From: Ryuthela nishihirai
Lineage: Eukaryota; Arthropoda; Arachnida; Araneae; Heptathelidae
Direction of reading: 5' to 3'
Length of the DNA stretch: 64,000 nt
NCBI GenBank assembly: GCA_038380435.1
Contig: JAWZYU010000017.1
Span: forward strand, 20,521,283-20,585,282
In this document: one piece after another, positions 12,232-23,309 of the stretch
Layout: each line of letters begins with the position of its first letter
How positions within the stretch are numbered: position 1 is the first letter of the stretch
Made by a program: the position numbers and the translations under genes
The notes under the pieces: model-generated
What the model saw: the letters and a program-made list of their open reading frames with translations, nothing else
Told to the model about the DNA's origin: nothing
Databases searched by the model: none

Positions 12232-13323
12232 AGAATTCCTGTATTACCAGATTCGCAATTTGGTTTCAGACGCAAGAGATTGACCCAACATCAAGTCCTC
12301 AGAGTGGTCGAAACTATTGCTGCGGCACTAAACAGGAAAGAGATTGTTGCTACCGTCTTTCTGGACGTGGCCAAGGCCTTTGACCACGTCTGGATGGACG
12401 GCCTGATTTACAAACTAATCAAGATGGGGATTCCTGCGGGTCTTACCCGTATTCTTCAATCGTACCTCTCCAATCGAACTTATCAAGTTCAGATAAAATC
12501 CTCCGCCTCTACTAAGAGAGTAATGGCCGCTGGAGTTCCGCAAGGCTCTCTCCTAGGTCCTACTCTCTTCGCATTGTATCCCCATGATATTCCAACGTTT
12601 GATCGAATTGTCATAGCACAATATACAGACGATACTGCTTTCATCTCCCCTTCTATGAGAGCTGAACTTGTAACCAGAAGACTTCAGAATTGCCTAGATG
12701 TAATGGAATCCTGGTATGACAAATGGAAAGGGAAACTAAACACTGAAAAAAGTAACGCCATCCTTTTCAGTGGCAAGAAAAATAATAACTCTCAACCTTT
12801 ACAACTTTTGAATGAACCTATCACGTGGCAAGATGCTGTTAAATATTTAGCAGTAACCTTGCACAAAAAGCTAAAGTGGGATCCCCACATACATGGGATC
12901 ATCACCAAGGTGAATACTGTCCGATGTCAACTAGGACCTCTCCTTGGACGTAATTCTGTTCTCTCTATTGACCATAAGCTATTGCTTTATCACATGGTCA
13001 TTAGACCCATCATCTCATATGCTTCGCCAATTTGGGCGAATACAACTTCTACCAACATACACAAGATCCAAGTATTGCAAAATAAGATCTTGAGATGTGC
13101 GGTCGATGCCCCATGGTTTGTAACTAATAGACAGCTACACAAAGACCAGGGCATCGACCACATCTATTCTTATATTAAGTTTATCTCACGTGGGTTCTTC
13201 GACTCAGTTCTATCTAACCCGCATGAGATCATATCTTGCCTCTTAGACTATAATCATGAAGTCTTGAATAGATACAAGAGGCCTAAAATGATGGCTTTCA
13301 GCACAGAAAGCTATCCATTTTAG
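12232..13323 (+). pseudogene. Jockey-clade reverse transcriptase, 5'-truncated, fused in frame to an RTE tail
   Basis: About 360 codons form the 3' part of an ORF running from 12022 to 13323. Motifs in order: QFGFRRKRLTQHQVLR; FLDVAKAFDHVW (first catalytic Asp block); AGVPQGSLLGPTLFALY; AQYTDDTAFIS, where Thr replaces the usual Ala of YADD but both Asp remain; LNTEKSNAILFSG; YLAVTLHKKLKWDPHI. The thumb and C-terminal region end TESYPF. The family normally encodes an upstream endonuclease domain and separate ORF1; both are missing here. The frame is undisturbed over about 1.1 kb, so the insertion is fairly recent. Confidence 0.85.
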
Positions 13324-13481
13324 GTCTCTTGTGCATTCTTATACTTTGTTGTTTTTTGATTTCTTGCTCTTAGGGGCCCACCATATCGAAGGTGGTTTAC
13401 TTTACTATTGTTTTATACTGATGCCAATTAGGCACAAGCTTCGATGGAGGAGGTTATGGGTACTTTTGTACCTGGTACTCC
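13324..13481 (+). other. Probable 3' UTR remnant of the Jockey element
   Basis: Non-coding sequence lies between the reverse transcriptase stop and the oppositely oriented Jockey ORF1. It may be the 3' UTR of the plus element, or sequence downstream of ORF1 on minus. No A-tail is seen. Confidence 0.35.
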
Positions 13482-15060
13482 TTAAACCAAGTACCGATCT
13501 ACGTTTTCCATGTATAATCGAACATTTTCGTTTTGTAAGTTCTGTTTAGATAATTCATCAAGATGTTTCGCTATTTTATAAGCCATTTGCCAGTTAATAT
13601 TCTCTTTAATCTGGTTATCTCTTGCTTTGCAAGCTAGTATTTTGGTCGGGCATCCAGCGAAGTTTGCTGGATGTTTCCCAGCACAATTTGGACATCTGAA
13701 GAAGGTAGATTTACAGTTTCTGCGGTTGTGGCGTCCACCGCATTTTTTACAAGTTGTTTTTCCGCGACAGGATGAAATAGTGTGACCAAACACGTAGCAT
13801 CTATAGCATAGATTTGGTGGGAGATTGTAATGTTTCACACTAAGTCTGTTGAATCCCAAATACACGGGGCGGGGGTGGCTCAGTCGGTAGCGCGCCAGGC
13901 TCGTAATCTGTAGTTCCCAGGTTCGAGTCCCAGCTGGGTCAGCGTTGAGATTTATCTCCGCAAAATTCCTCGCCCTGCCCACAGTCAGTAGGGGACACCG
14001 ACGGGCTTGGAAAGGCCGCCGTCCGTCGTATGGGACGTTAAGCCGTGGCCCCGTGTGTGGGAGAGCCATACCCTGTGCACGTTAAAGAACACGCTGGATG
14101 GCCTTGACGGGAGGCTACCATCTGTCTTCCAACAGCTGTTCCAGTGGGTCCCCTCCCCCAACCTTCTCTGAGCCTTCGGGGTCCATGTGACCTGGCCATT
14201 TAGCCCATGGTGTGCAAAAAAGTGCCGCTCAGAGGTAAACCCACAACCCAACCCAAATACACAAATGGAGGCAAATTTTCCCCTTCAAATTCTAAGATCA
14301 CCTTTTGGATAGGATTGCATATAGTTTCATTTTTTTCATCAGAAGATTGTTCATAATGATGCATTCTCCTCATACTGATAACTTTTTGGTCAACAAGATC
14401 TCATGAACTGAGGAAATTCAACCGAAATAGGTGAATTTAAAATATCAGTAAGTTGTAGAATTTTTTGCTGTTGATCCTTATCATTGGGAAAAAAAGTAAT
14501 CTCCCACGGGATATAAATTTCCCATCTATGTGGTCCCCTAAAAGATGGTAGAAGAAAGAAGATATTTTTTTGATATCCAAAGTATTCAATTTAATATCAA
14601 GTCCTGTTAAGACAAGGGATAAGTTGTCCTTTGAGGACATTGCTTTCTCAATAATTTCGGGAAATTTAAAATTTTCAATATCAATTTTTGCGATAACAGT
14701 ATAGTATTGGATATCTTCCAAATTCAGAGTAATGTTAGGTTTTTTTTTAGATTTTTCTTGTGAAAAGTTTTTTTCGACAGAAGAGTTAGTATGTTTTACC
14801 TTATTATTCTTTTTATCCTTGTGTGGTGAAGTCGTTTCCAAGTACTTAGTCTTAGTTTCATCAGAGCACTTTAACTTTTTTTTTGTAACAGTTTTCTCTT
14901 CATGTACGAGAGGTTGTTCAGCTATGTTAAGTTTATGATCAAATTTATTATCCTCAATGGATATGGTTGGCGAAGTCTCCGAATCGAAAGAGATTTTTAG
15001 ATCTTCAGCCAGAATGGAGTAATCTTTGTTTGACTGCTTCTTCATGTCAGCGTTTCGAAG
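13482..15060 (-). pseudogene. Jockey-type ORF1 (gag) on minus, split by a SINE1
   Basis: The N-terminal part (15045 down to about 14437) is Lys/Ser-rich and low in domain signal, then has a NITLNLEDIQYYTVIAKI-type segment. The frame shifts in an A run near 14485. The C-terminal part (13876 down to 13482) holds three CCHC-type knuckles: CYRCYVFGHTISSC, CKKCGGRHNRRNC and CPNCAGKHPANFAGC. The preceding YLGFNRLSVKHYNLPP is the usual approach to Jockey gag knuckles. These proteins coat the element RNA. SINE1 at 13866-14251 interrupts it with a perfect 11-bp target duplication, so the ORF1 predates the SINE. Confidence 0.8.
13866..14251 (+). mobile_element. SINE1 copy inserted in Jockey ORF1
   Basis: Near-consensus full-length copy. 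The target duplication CCCAAATACAC is at 13855-13865 and 14252-14262. The 195- and 88-codon minus ORFs over it are partly read through the SINE. Confidence 0.93.
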
Positions 15061-15409
15061 GTTAGATTTATATAGTTTAGATTTCTTGATTCTAAAGTTT
15101 AAGGCAGAAGGTGAGTTCTTTTTTTTTCTTGTATCCGTTCGCCATTTATACTAGCGGCAAAAAAGTAGGCTTAGCCATATCAGTTCGTAGAAAAGTTACA
15201 AATAAGAATGTTTATAACAGGAAGCACAAAATAAAACTTAAAATTAATAAGAATGTTGAGTACAAAGTTACTTTCACAATCTTTATCAATATCCGAAGAA
15301 AATATACCAATATCAGATCAATATCTTACCAATAACAGAACAAGCAAAACATGACTGCCACCATTGGTGGCCTCCTCACACTCCTCGCATCAAAACCTTT
15401 CATTTGACA
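15061..15409. other. AT-rich sequence, possible 5' part of the Jockey ORF1 element
   Basis: Nothing firm is visible. The plus ORF at 15111-15335 is Lys/Asn-rich and unrecognised. Confidence 0.3.
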
Positions 15410-15640
15410 TATATATAGCTTGTTGCTTTTGGCACTCGCGTTCAGGAGATATTAGTGGAAGAATAGTTTTCATATTTCCTATTTTTTAGAGGGGAAAGAA
15501 AACGTAAGGGGTCAATTTTTTATAGCCTATGACTCTCCCCGCGTCACAAGCTTTCATTTGACACATAAATCATTGTTCCACCATCGCATTCGAAAGATAT
15601 AGTGGAACAACTGTTTTGACAAATCCATAAACCGACAAAT
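15410..15640 (+). repeat. First unit(s) of a diverged tandem repeat (GCCTATGAC family)
   Basis: Contains GGGGTCAATTTTTTATAGCC, then GACTCTCCCCGCGTCACAAG and CTTTCATTTGACACATAAAT. The same order recurs at 16620-17090 and, inverted, at 61480-61605. Confidence 0.65.
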
Positions 15641-15671
15641 GTTAAGCGAAAAGCAATAGGAAGATAGGCAA

Positions 15672-15930
15672 TAAAAATATCTATCTTCTTATATATGCCT
15701 CCTAAAACGTAGAAAATAAAAGTAGGGCATATCGATTGCGCAATCAATCAATGAATTCGTATTTACCTCAAAGGAAGATAGGCGCTGATTTATCTACTCA
15801 GTAGGATTGACGGTGCCCTATCCTCTTTTGAAGTGAATGCGAATTCAGTGACCGATTGTACCATCGATATGCTTTAGGTTTAATTTCGACGTTTTAGGGC
15901 GCATTTACGAAGATAAGGCATTTCAAACAT
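15672..15930. repeat. Fold-back (long hairpin) element, copy 1
   Basis: Two arms of about 115 bp, separated by a short spacer near 15790-15810, are reverse complements with mismatches. Landmarks are GGGCATATCGATTG with AAGGAAGATAGG on the left, and CCCTATCCTCTTTTGAAGTG with ACCATCGATATGC on the right. It is closely related to copy 2. Confidence 0.75.
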
Positions 15931-16057
15931 TAAAAAATACCAAACAGTAACGATGTGACTTTGGATGTCTTTATTGTGCGAGTTGGAAATGAAAATCAGA
16001 TTTATTATCGTCCTGTTTCGTATCATATTGAAGATTCAGATGAGTAAAAAATTTAAC

Positions 16058-16305
16058 AAATATCTATCTTTCTATATGGATCTAAAAAGTAGAAAATAAA
16101 CATAAAGCATATCGATGGTGCAATCGGTCACTGAGTTCGTATTCACTTCAAAGGAAGATAGGGCGTTAATCTTGTTGTGTAAGTAAATCAGCGCCCTATC
16201 TTCCTTTGAAGTGAATAAGAACTCATTGGCCGATTGCCCCATCGATATGCTTTAGGTTTATTTTCTTCTTTTTAGGACTCATACAGAAAGATAGGTATTT
16301 TTAAA
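16058..16305. repeat. Fold-back (long hairpin) element, copy 2
   Basis: Same architecture as copy 1, with better-preserved arms. AAAGCATATCGATGGTGCAA and TTCAAAGGAAGATAGGGCG pair with CGCCCTATCTTCCTTTGAAG and CCATCGATATGCTTTAGG. No coding capacity. Confidence 0.8.
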
Positions 16306-16379
16306 ATTTCTTTTATTTGTTTCTATATTTTTTTGTCATTAAAAACACCTATCTTTAAAAACTTTTATGTGATATGACT

Positions 16380-17100
16380 CATAAGCATCGACCACATTTT
16401 TCCTCCCATTTGGTGTCATATTTGATGTAGTCCATGACATTGGAGATGTCACAAGCTTTAATTTCAGATACGACTCGTTAAAGTGGACCCCGCAAAAATC
16501 CGCCTTCGCATTTTTTTTTATCGGGGGGGATAGTGGGGGCGAAATTCGAAATAGTTTACGACCGTCATTATACGAGTTTTCGTTTGACTCCTAATTCGTA
16601 ACTAGATCCTCACGTTCCGATGATAGTAGAACTTTCATATTTCTCACATTTTAGGGAGGAAGAAAGCAGGGGAGGGGGTCAATTTTTTTGATAGCCTATG
16701 ACACTTCCCGTGTCACAAGCTGGTTACTTTCCGCACTCGCATTCAGGAGATATATGGGAACAATTATTTTCTCCCCCCCCCCCCCTTTTTTTTTTTAGGA
16801 GGAAGAAAGCACGGAGAGGGGGTCAATTTTTTGTAGCCTACGATATTCTCCGCGTCAGAAGCTTTCATTCGACGTATACTTGTTACTTTCGGCCTTCGCT
16901 TCTGGAGATACAGCCTAAGAATAGTTTTCACATTTCTTCTTTTTTAGGGGGAAGGAAACATGGGGGTCAATTTTTTATAGCCTATGACACTCCACGCATC
17001 ATAAGCATTCATTTGGCACATAAATCATTTTCTCCATCGCGTTGAAAGATATAGTGGAATAACGTTTTGTCAAATCCACAAACCGACCAACTGATAAATG
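16380..17100 (+). repeat. Diverged tandem array, units about 130-150 bp
   Basis: At least three units repeat the order GGGGGTCAATTTTTT, AGCCTATGACAC, CGYGTCACAAGC, CATTYGACRTA, TTACTTTCGGC, AGGAGATA and GGGGGAAGAAAGCA. A C/T homopolymer block lies at 16770-16797. The plus ORF at 16698-17045 is a chance reading of the array. Confidence 0.65.
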
Positions 17101-17354
17101 TCAAAGCCAAAAGCAATAGGAAGAAAGGGAAAAATACCGCATTCTAAAGATGATGTCATATTCTTGTGTTTTGTTGGGTTGTTTTACCGCTGAACAGTTT
17201 TTGCACACAATGGTTTAAATAGCCAAGTCACAAAGGCTCAGAGAAGTTTAGGGGAGTCGACCCACTGGTCAGCTGTTAGTAGACAGATGGTAGCCTCCCG
17301 TCAAGGCAATCCAGTGTGTTCTTTAACATGAACAGGTTATGGCCCTTCTGCACA

Positions 17355-17745
17355 GAGGGGGCGCGGTGGCTTAGTCGGTAGTGCGCCAAGTCGTGATCTG
17401 CAGTTCCTAGGTTCGAGTTTCAGCTGGGCCAGCGTTGAAATTTATCTCAGCTAAACTCCCTGCCCACGGTCAGTTGGAGACACCGATGGGCTTGGAAAGG
17501 CCGCCTTCCGTCGATTGGGGCTTTAAGCCGTGTCTCCGTGTGCGGAGAGTTATACCCTGTGCGCGTTAAAGAACACGCTGGATGACCTTGACGAGAGCTA
17601 CCATCTGTCTCCCACAGCTGTTCCAGTGGGTCCCCTCCTCCAACCTTCTCTGAGCCTTTGGGGGGGGGGGGTCCTTGTGATCTTGCCATTTAGCCCATTG
17701 TGTGCAAAAAAGTGTCGCTCAGAGATTAAACAACTCAACCCAAAT
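17355..17745 (+). mobile_element. SINE1 copy nested in a reversed SINE1
   Basis: Full-length copy with head GCGCGGTGGCTTAGTCGGTA, B box GGTTCGAGTT and end AAACAACTCAACCC. It has CTGCACA on both sides as a probable target duplication inside the older copy. Confidence 0.88.
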
Positions 17746-17865
17746 CCTGCACACGGGCTACGGTTTAATGTCCTATCCTACGGACGACTTCGTTTCCAAG
17801 GCCATCGGTGTTCCCTACTGACCGAGGGCAGGACTGGTAGTTTTACGGAGATAATTCTCAACGAA

Positions 17866-18072
17866 GCCGTCCCATGGCCGAGTGGTTAGCGCGCTTGGCT
17901 ACTGATCTAAGGGACCTGGGTTCGAGCCCCGGGTAAGGCATGGCTGTTTGTGTCATTTTTCTGCTGAGGTCCTGCCATCCTCTCAGACCTTCTACTTTGG
18001 CATATAAACTGACAGGCTCCTGTCAGACCTCTGTGGCAAGCAGCTGCTTGAGGGGGTATTTATTTATTTTGA
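17866..18072 (+). mobile_element. SINE2 copy, first of a tandem pair
   Basis: Near-consensus copy starting GCCGTCCCATGGCCGAGTGG. The pair is flanked by an 11-bp duplication AATTCTCAACG (17853-17863 and 18281-18291). Confidence 0.92.
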
Positions 18073-18280
18073 GCCGTCCCGTGGCCTAGTGGTTGGCACG
18101 CTTGGCTACTGATCTAATGGACCTGGGTTCGAGCCCCGGGTAAGGCATGGATGTATGTGTCGTTTTTCTGCTGAGGTCCTGCCATCCTCTCAGACCTTCT
18201 ACTATGGCATATAAACTGACAGGCTCCTGTCAGACCTCTGTGGCAAGCATCTGCTTGAGGGGGTATTTATTATTTTTTTT
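18073..18280 (+). mobile_element. SINE2 copy, second of a tandem pair
   Basis: Starts GCCGTCCCGTGGCCTAGTGG directly after the tail of the first copy and ends in a T-rich tail at the shared target duplication. No separate duplication is seen between the two copies. Confidence 0.92.
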
Positions 18281-18395
18281 AATTCTCAACGCTGGCCCAG
18301 CTGCGACTCGAAACCTGAAACTGCAGATTACTGAGCTACTCCGCCTTATATACTTTTGTGGATAAAAAAAAACTAACAATCATTTTGCAACTACA

Positions 18396-18748
18396 CCCGG
18401 GGATAGGTTGCTCGGTTCGTAATCTGTTAGTTTTAACTGTGGCGTACTCTGATATTTATCTCCGCTAATCCCCCCCCCCCCTTTCCCTCCCTGAGAAAGG
18501 GGACACCGATAGGCTTTGAAAGGCCCTCTGTCACCTCTGTTCGTTGGATGGGACGTTAGCGTTAAGCCCTGGGTCCATGTGCCGGAGGCCATACCCTTTG
18601 CGGGTTAAAAACATACTTGACGGGAGGCTGTCTCTTAGTCCAATTGGTCCCCTTCCCGAACCTTCTCAGCTTTGGGGTCTTTGACTGACCTGGCCATTTA
18701 GCCCATTGTGTTTATAAAAATTCTGCTCAGAGGTAAAACAACCAAACA
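18396..18748 (+). mobile_element. Old SINE1 copy
   Basis: The head is eroded but the core (TGGATGGGACGTTAGCGTTA and CCTGGCCATTTAGCCCATTG) and end (GCTCAGAGGTAAAACAACC) are clear. A C run lies in the head/core junction. Confidence 0.8.
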
Positions 18749-18890
18749 TATATAGGAGCTCATCTACAGGCCTGTATATTCTAATAACAGCATTTTATCC
18801 ATAAGTAGTTGGTTGTCGGATCAGAAAATTATTGAATTCTAGTTTTTGGGCTTAACAAGTGATTAGTTGTTAACCCCTCCTAAATGCATT

Positions 18891-19259
18891 GGAAGTGGTG
18901 TGACTCAGTCGGTAGCGTGCCAGACTCGTAATCCCAATTTCCAGGTTCGATTCCCAATTGTGCCTTCGTAAGATTTATCTCCCTAGCCACCATGCTGGTC
19001 TCATTGAGAAAGGTAATACCGATGGGCTTGAAAAGGCCATCGTCTGTCGAATAGGACATTATATTGTGGCCCCCCCATGTGCTGGATAGACATATCCGCG
19101 CAAGTTAGAAAACACGCTGAATGGCCTTGACGGGAAGCTGTAATCTGTCTCCTAACAGATGTCAATGTGTCCCCTTCTCTGAGCTTTAGGGGTCCTTTCG
19201 ACTTGGCCATTTAATCCATTGTGTGCGAAAATGCCGCTCTGTGATAAAACAACCCAACC
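18891..19259 (+). mobile_element. Old SINE1 copy
   Basis: A box GTGACTCAGTCGGTAGCGTG, B box GGTTCGATTCCC and end TAAAACAACCCAACC are present. The copy is internally diverged. Confidence 0.85.
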
Positions 19260-22200
19260 TGAAAAGATTAAGATGAAAAGCGGAGTCATTGATGTAGATT
19301 CATAGTGTCTAAAAAGACAGCTTGAATTTTTCCATGGTTGAAAGGTGTAATTCTCAGTGTTCTAAGAATTGCGTTATCTCAGTGGACCTACTTAACCTTC
19401 AGCTGCTTGAGTGTGCGTGCGTGCGTGCGTGCAAATGAGGGCAACTGACAATACAAGTGGAGCTTCTACGTAATACTTCCGTTTCAACATGGAAAGAAAA
19501 TAAGAGACTTATTTTTCTCTTACACGTCTGAGCCTTGATTTTTGACAAATACAGCAAGCAAGAAAAATATAGCAGGAATGTATGATACTTTGAAGAGAAA
19601 GCCCAAATATTTTGGTAGTTTTCTTAGTGGGTTTAAATATTTTAATAATTTCCTTCGTTGATGATTCAAAGGAAACTTGTAACTACTTGTTTCATTATAA
19701 TACAGCTTAATTATAGCACGCCTTACAGATATTATCACTTTCCTTGGGGCTTTGTAAAAGAAACCTGTTTGGCTGCTATTGTTAGCTGCCATCGTGGATA
19801 TTCGAAGTCGCAATCAAATCTTGAAGGAATAACAGGTAAGTATGATGTGGGGGAGGGGAGGTTAGAGAAACAAAATTTAATTATGTCAGCAGTGTCAGAG
19901 CTTTGCTAGACGGCGCTGCCAGTGGCATCCAGTCGATCGATTGGTAGATGCCGGTCTGTCTTATGCTACTACTGTTTTGGCCGGCAATGCAGGGTAACGG
20001 CGCAGCATGGTAACAAGCTGGGGAATGGAGCGTTCTTGGCAGCATCTGATTTTGAATCCATTTATCGCAGAAAAGATAGCCGATAACGGTACATAAGGAA
20101 TTCCAACCCGCGCTATCTATTAAGCATTTTAGCATCTGAAAAAACTCGCCATGGTAAAAAATTTTTTAGCTTAATCTGTGCTAATAATTGGACCCCTTTT
20201 ATCATCTGATAAAAGTGTCTTTGAGGCAATGCCGTGATATTGATTTAACTCCGCAGCCGAATAGTCGCTTCTGTTGGCTGGGTGAGTAACGCTGGTTTGC
20301 TAGTCGCGGCGCCGAGGTAAGCTGTTCTTCCTATAGTTATTTATTTAAGACGTTCACATCTTCCGCTCTACGCGTAGATGTGTGGAATGCAGTGTCGTAA
20401 CAGATTTCGCCTTTCACCGTAATTATCTCATCTTATTCCTAGTTTTCTTAATTTGTGATATTCTCAGGTTTACGACTGTCTTAATCTTAGTTTATGACGA
20501 ATAAAAAGACAGTAAATTGATTTCCAGTCTTAGTTCTGGGTCAGCTAATTTCAGTTTTACGACGGGTAGAATTAATTTCATTTGGGTTTTGAAAAACATT
20601 GAATTGTCACCTTGTTTCTTCATGATTTACCACTTTTATTTAATACTGTACATAAAACTGTAATATATTCTGAAACAAGAAAATCTTTCTATAATAATTC
20701 TTAACAAGAAAATCTTATATAAGTTTGTTGCAATTAAATATGTATTTCAAGAAATCTATTTTATATCAGCTTTTCAGCAGATACTGGGAAACAGTCGTTT
20801 TCATATTTCCTCTCTAGTAATAGATCTGAAGCATTTTTTTTAAAATGGAATTATGATATTTATAAGACTTCGTGAGACGGGAAAATGCTTCTTATACAAT
20901 TGCTTTATTGTGATATATGCTTTACAACCTTCATATTTTTGTTTAATAGGAAATTATCAAGGAATATTTTCAAAGCATCTCTCATATCTAGTGCACGGAA
21001 TTTTGATTTTCGTTCTGGTGGTTTTATTTAGGTACTTTTCTGTGTACATAAACAAGTTTATCAGGAAGTATTTAAATAGTTTAGCTTTTTAATAATTTGA
21101 GTTTATTTCTGATCCTATTATGTATAGACTTCTGATTTTTTAATCTTTTTATATGTAATATTCTTGCATTTTTCTTAATAATAATAATATTTATTAATCT
21201 TATTTTTCTTAAATTTATTAATTTTTTGATTTAAACTTTACACATTGCAAACTAACAACTATCATTAAATTGTAAAAGAAAATTATGATTATTAACAATG
21301 CAAAAGAGCCTTAATGATTTTAATAACAATCTGTGGTTTTACAGAATAAACCGGTGTGAGAAGTAATTTATTCAAAAATAAAATGCAATTTCTAGGGTTG
21401 AATGAACAGCTAAAAATTACCCAATATTGAGCACCAAATATATATATTATATATTTCCTCCATTTATCATATCAACACTTTATAATGACACAAGTCTCTT
21501 GGTGTCCAGATCAAAGAGTCACGGGTAATGTGTGGATGTTTTTTTTTCTGTGTTGTCTTTCAGCAGAGGTTTCACCTTCCCCACAGATCTTCTGTAGGAC
21601 ATATTAAACTGACAAACTTCTGTCACACTTAGAGTAGTAAGCAGCTGCTTGAGGAATCATTTTTCAATTTTATAATTATCAAATGCAACTATATTAATAC
21701 TCTTATATAAAGCACCTTGAGTGTAAATAATATGCAGCAATCAGTCATATATTTTTTAATGCTAGAGTATTTTAACTGAAGACATATATTTGAGTCATTC
21801 CACGTTTCAAACCCACTATTTCATGTTTTTGGCACATTATTCGAGGAAGTTCTGCTGGGCTTGAAACAGGCAAGCATTTCAATGTGGACTATGCCTTTGC
21901 CACACAATTTTTAATATTCTTAAGTAACTGGATGGGCAGTAACTAAAATTATTTAGACATTGAAATATACAAAGTAACATTTTTGAAAAATACATAGCAT
22001 TTCTGAATATTCATCAGAGTTCTCACTGTCATGAAATGTTTAACTACTAAGTTTTCTCTTTGTAGTCAATTTAAAATTAAATCAGCTTTTCTTTTCAGCA
22101 TTTTGCCATCACACTGTTGTACGATTATATTTCTCTGACAAAGAAATGCAGTATTTAAGATCAGTAGCATTAGAAATGGCTGTAAAAATTTAAATTCTTA

Positions 22201-22604
22201 TTTTTTCGTGTAAAATACAAAGGATGGAAATAGCCTGTAAGCTTTTGCTTGTGTTGACTCCTCATATAAATAAAAAACATGGTTAAGGTATCCAATATAC
22301 CACTAAACAATATGAAATGTCAGTACCACTGTTTAGTTTGCATATTGTTCGCTGTTAGTCCATGCATTCTACAAAATAAAATTAGCACTCATGGTAGGTT
22401 TTCCTATTTCCATATGTAGTTAGATTGACTCTTTTTGCTGCATTTGCATGTCTTTTATCATTTTTATGTATTGAGGTGGCAGGCCCTCTCACAGGTCCAG
22501 AGAGACATGTTCTACTTCCAACTTTTGAGGCCCCTAGCCATATTTACGACAATTTTTAATTATAATTGGAGAAAATCTAAATAAAAAGTTTTCTTCTCAG
22601 ATAG
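19260..22604. other. Mostly plain AT-rich intron; GC-richer patch at 19900-20340
   Basis: A GTGCGTGCGTGCGTGCGTGC microsatellite lies near 19411. The patch at 19900-20340 is richer in CpG and includes GGCGCCGAG|GTAAGC near 20311, a donor-like site. A diverged SINE2-like segment at 21505-21665 is listed separately. I recognise no gene. Confidence 0.4.
21505..21665 (+). mobile_element. Diverged SINE2-related fragment
   Basis: The head is lost. CAGCAGAGGTTTCACCTTCC, ACAGATCTTCTGTAGG, ATTAAACTGACAAACTTCTG and AGCAGCTGCTTGAGG follow SINE2 body order. Confidence 0.6.
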
Positions 22605-22705
22605 CAGCTTTCCACATGGTTTGACAGGAGCTTATTAGTGTAATACACTGTAGAGGTCTGTGAGTGTAGTGAAACCTCAGCAGAAAGACAACACCAGAAA
22701 AAAAA
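22605..22705 (-). mobile_element. SINE2 body fragment, reversed
   Basis: TTTGACAGGAGCTTATTAGT, AGAGGTCTGTGAG and CCTCAGCAGAAAGACAACAC are the reverse complement of the SINE2 body. The copy is diverged. Confidence 0.5.
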
Positions 22706-23234
22706 ACTTATTCTTGGCTCATTAGCTTAAAAAATTATCTCTTATTGTTGTGTCTAATGCAAAAAAATTGTCTAAATTTGAAACCCAGGCTAAATGGCCT
22801 TCTGGTTTCACCTCTGAAATGCCCTGCACATTCTTTGTTACTTTGTTGCCTTGAAAACTATTAATAGGCAAAAAACTGCCATTGTCTGTGTGTATCAGAG
22901 TATTTTTAGTCTTAAAGTTTCATCACTAGACACTCTGAGCATATCATAAAACAAATTATTACTCTGGTGATATTTTTATTGTATATGGAAACCCTATATT
23001 AATACTCTAATATCACTTTTAGTTTTATATTTTATGCTTACATTCCGTGTAAACAATTTTTGTGTTTCGTTTGCCATTTGTGGATTCATTTCATTCCTTC
23101 ATAATCATCAACTCATACATTTAATGTGCTTTTAATATTATGTAAAAATTAAACTTTTTCTTCCTTTTTTGTTATTAAAATTTAAACTAATGAAAATATT
23201 AGTGTTAAAATTAGATGTAATGAACCAAATATCT
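22706..23234. other. AT-rich intronic sequence, nothing recognised
   Basis: No ORF, repeat or element end found. Confidence 0.45.
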
Positions 23235-23309
23235 GGTTGCTTCAGCCAAATTCCAACCGAATCAGTGTTGAGATATATACCAATCAGCCAAAACATTAAA
23301 ACCACCTAC

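Larger units (their letters stand above)
17168..18350 (-). mobile_element. SINE1 copy on minus, split by two later insertions
   Basis: Three pieces of one reversed SINE1 lie in order: 17168-17354 (3' end), 17746-17863 (core) and 18281-18350 (tRNA-like head). They are separated by a plus SINE1 and a SINE2 dimer. The head piece is eroded. Confidence 0.85.

Noticed and set aside
13331..13549. 72-codon plus ORF after the Jockey reverse transcriptase
   Set aside because: It lies in probable 3' UTR and overlaps antisense Jockey ORF1; no domain seen.
13482..15060. Antisense ORF1 as a 5' inversion from twin priming
   Set aside because: Twin priming puts the inverted 5' part upstream of the sense 3' part; here it is downstream.
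16698..17045. 115-codon plus ORF
   Set aside because: It runs through units of the diverged tandem array and a C/T homopolymer and is not conserved between units.
6801..18365. Peptides starting MAVCVVFLLRSCHPL or MDVCVVFLLRSC
   Set aside because: Forward readings of the SINE2 body at 6724 and 18073; not genes.
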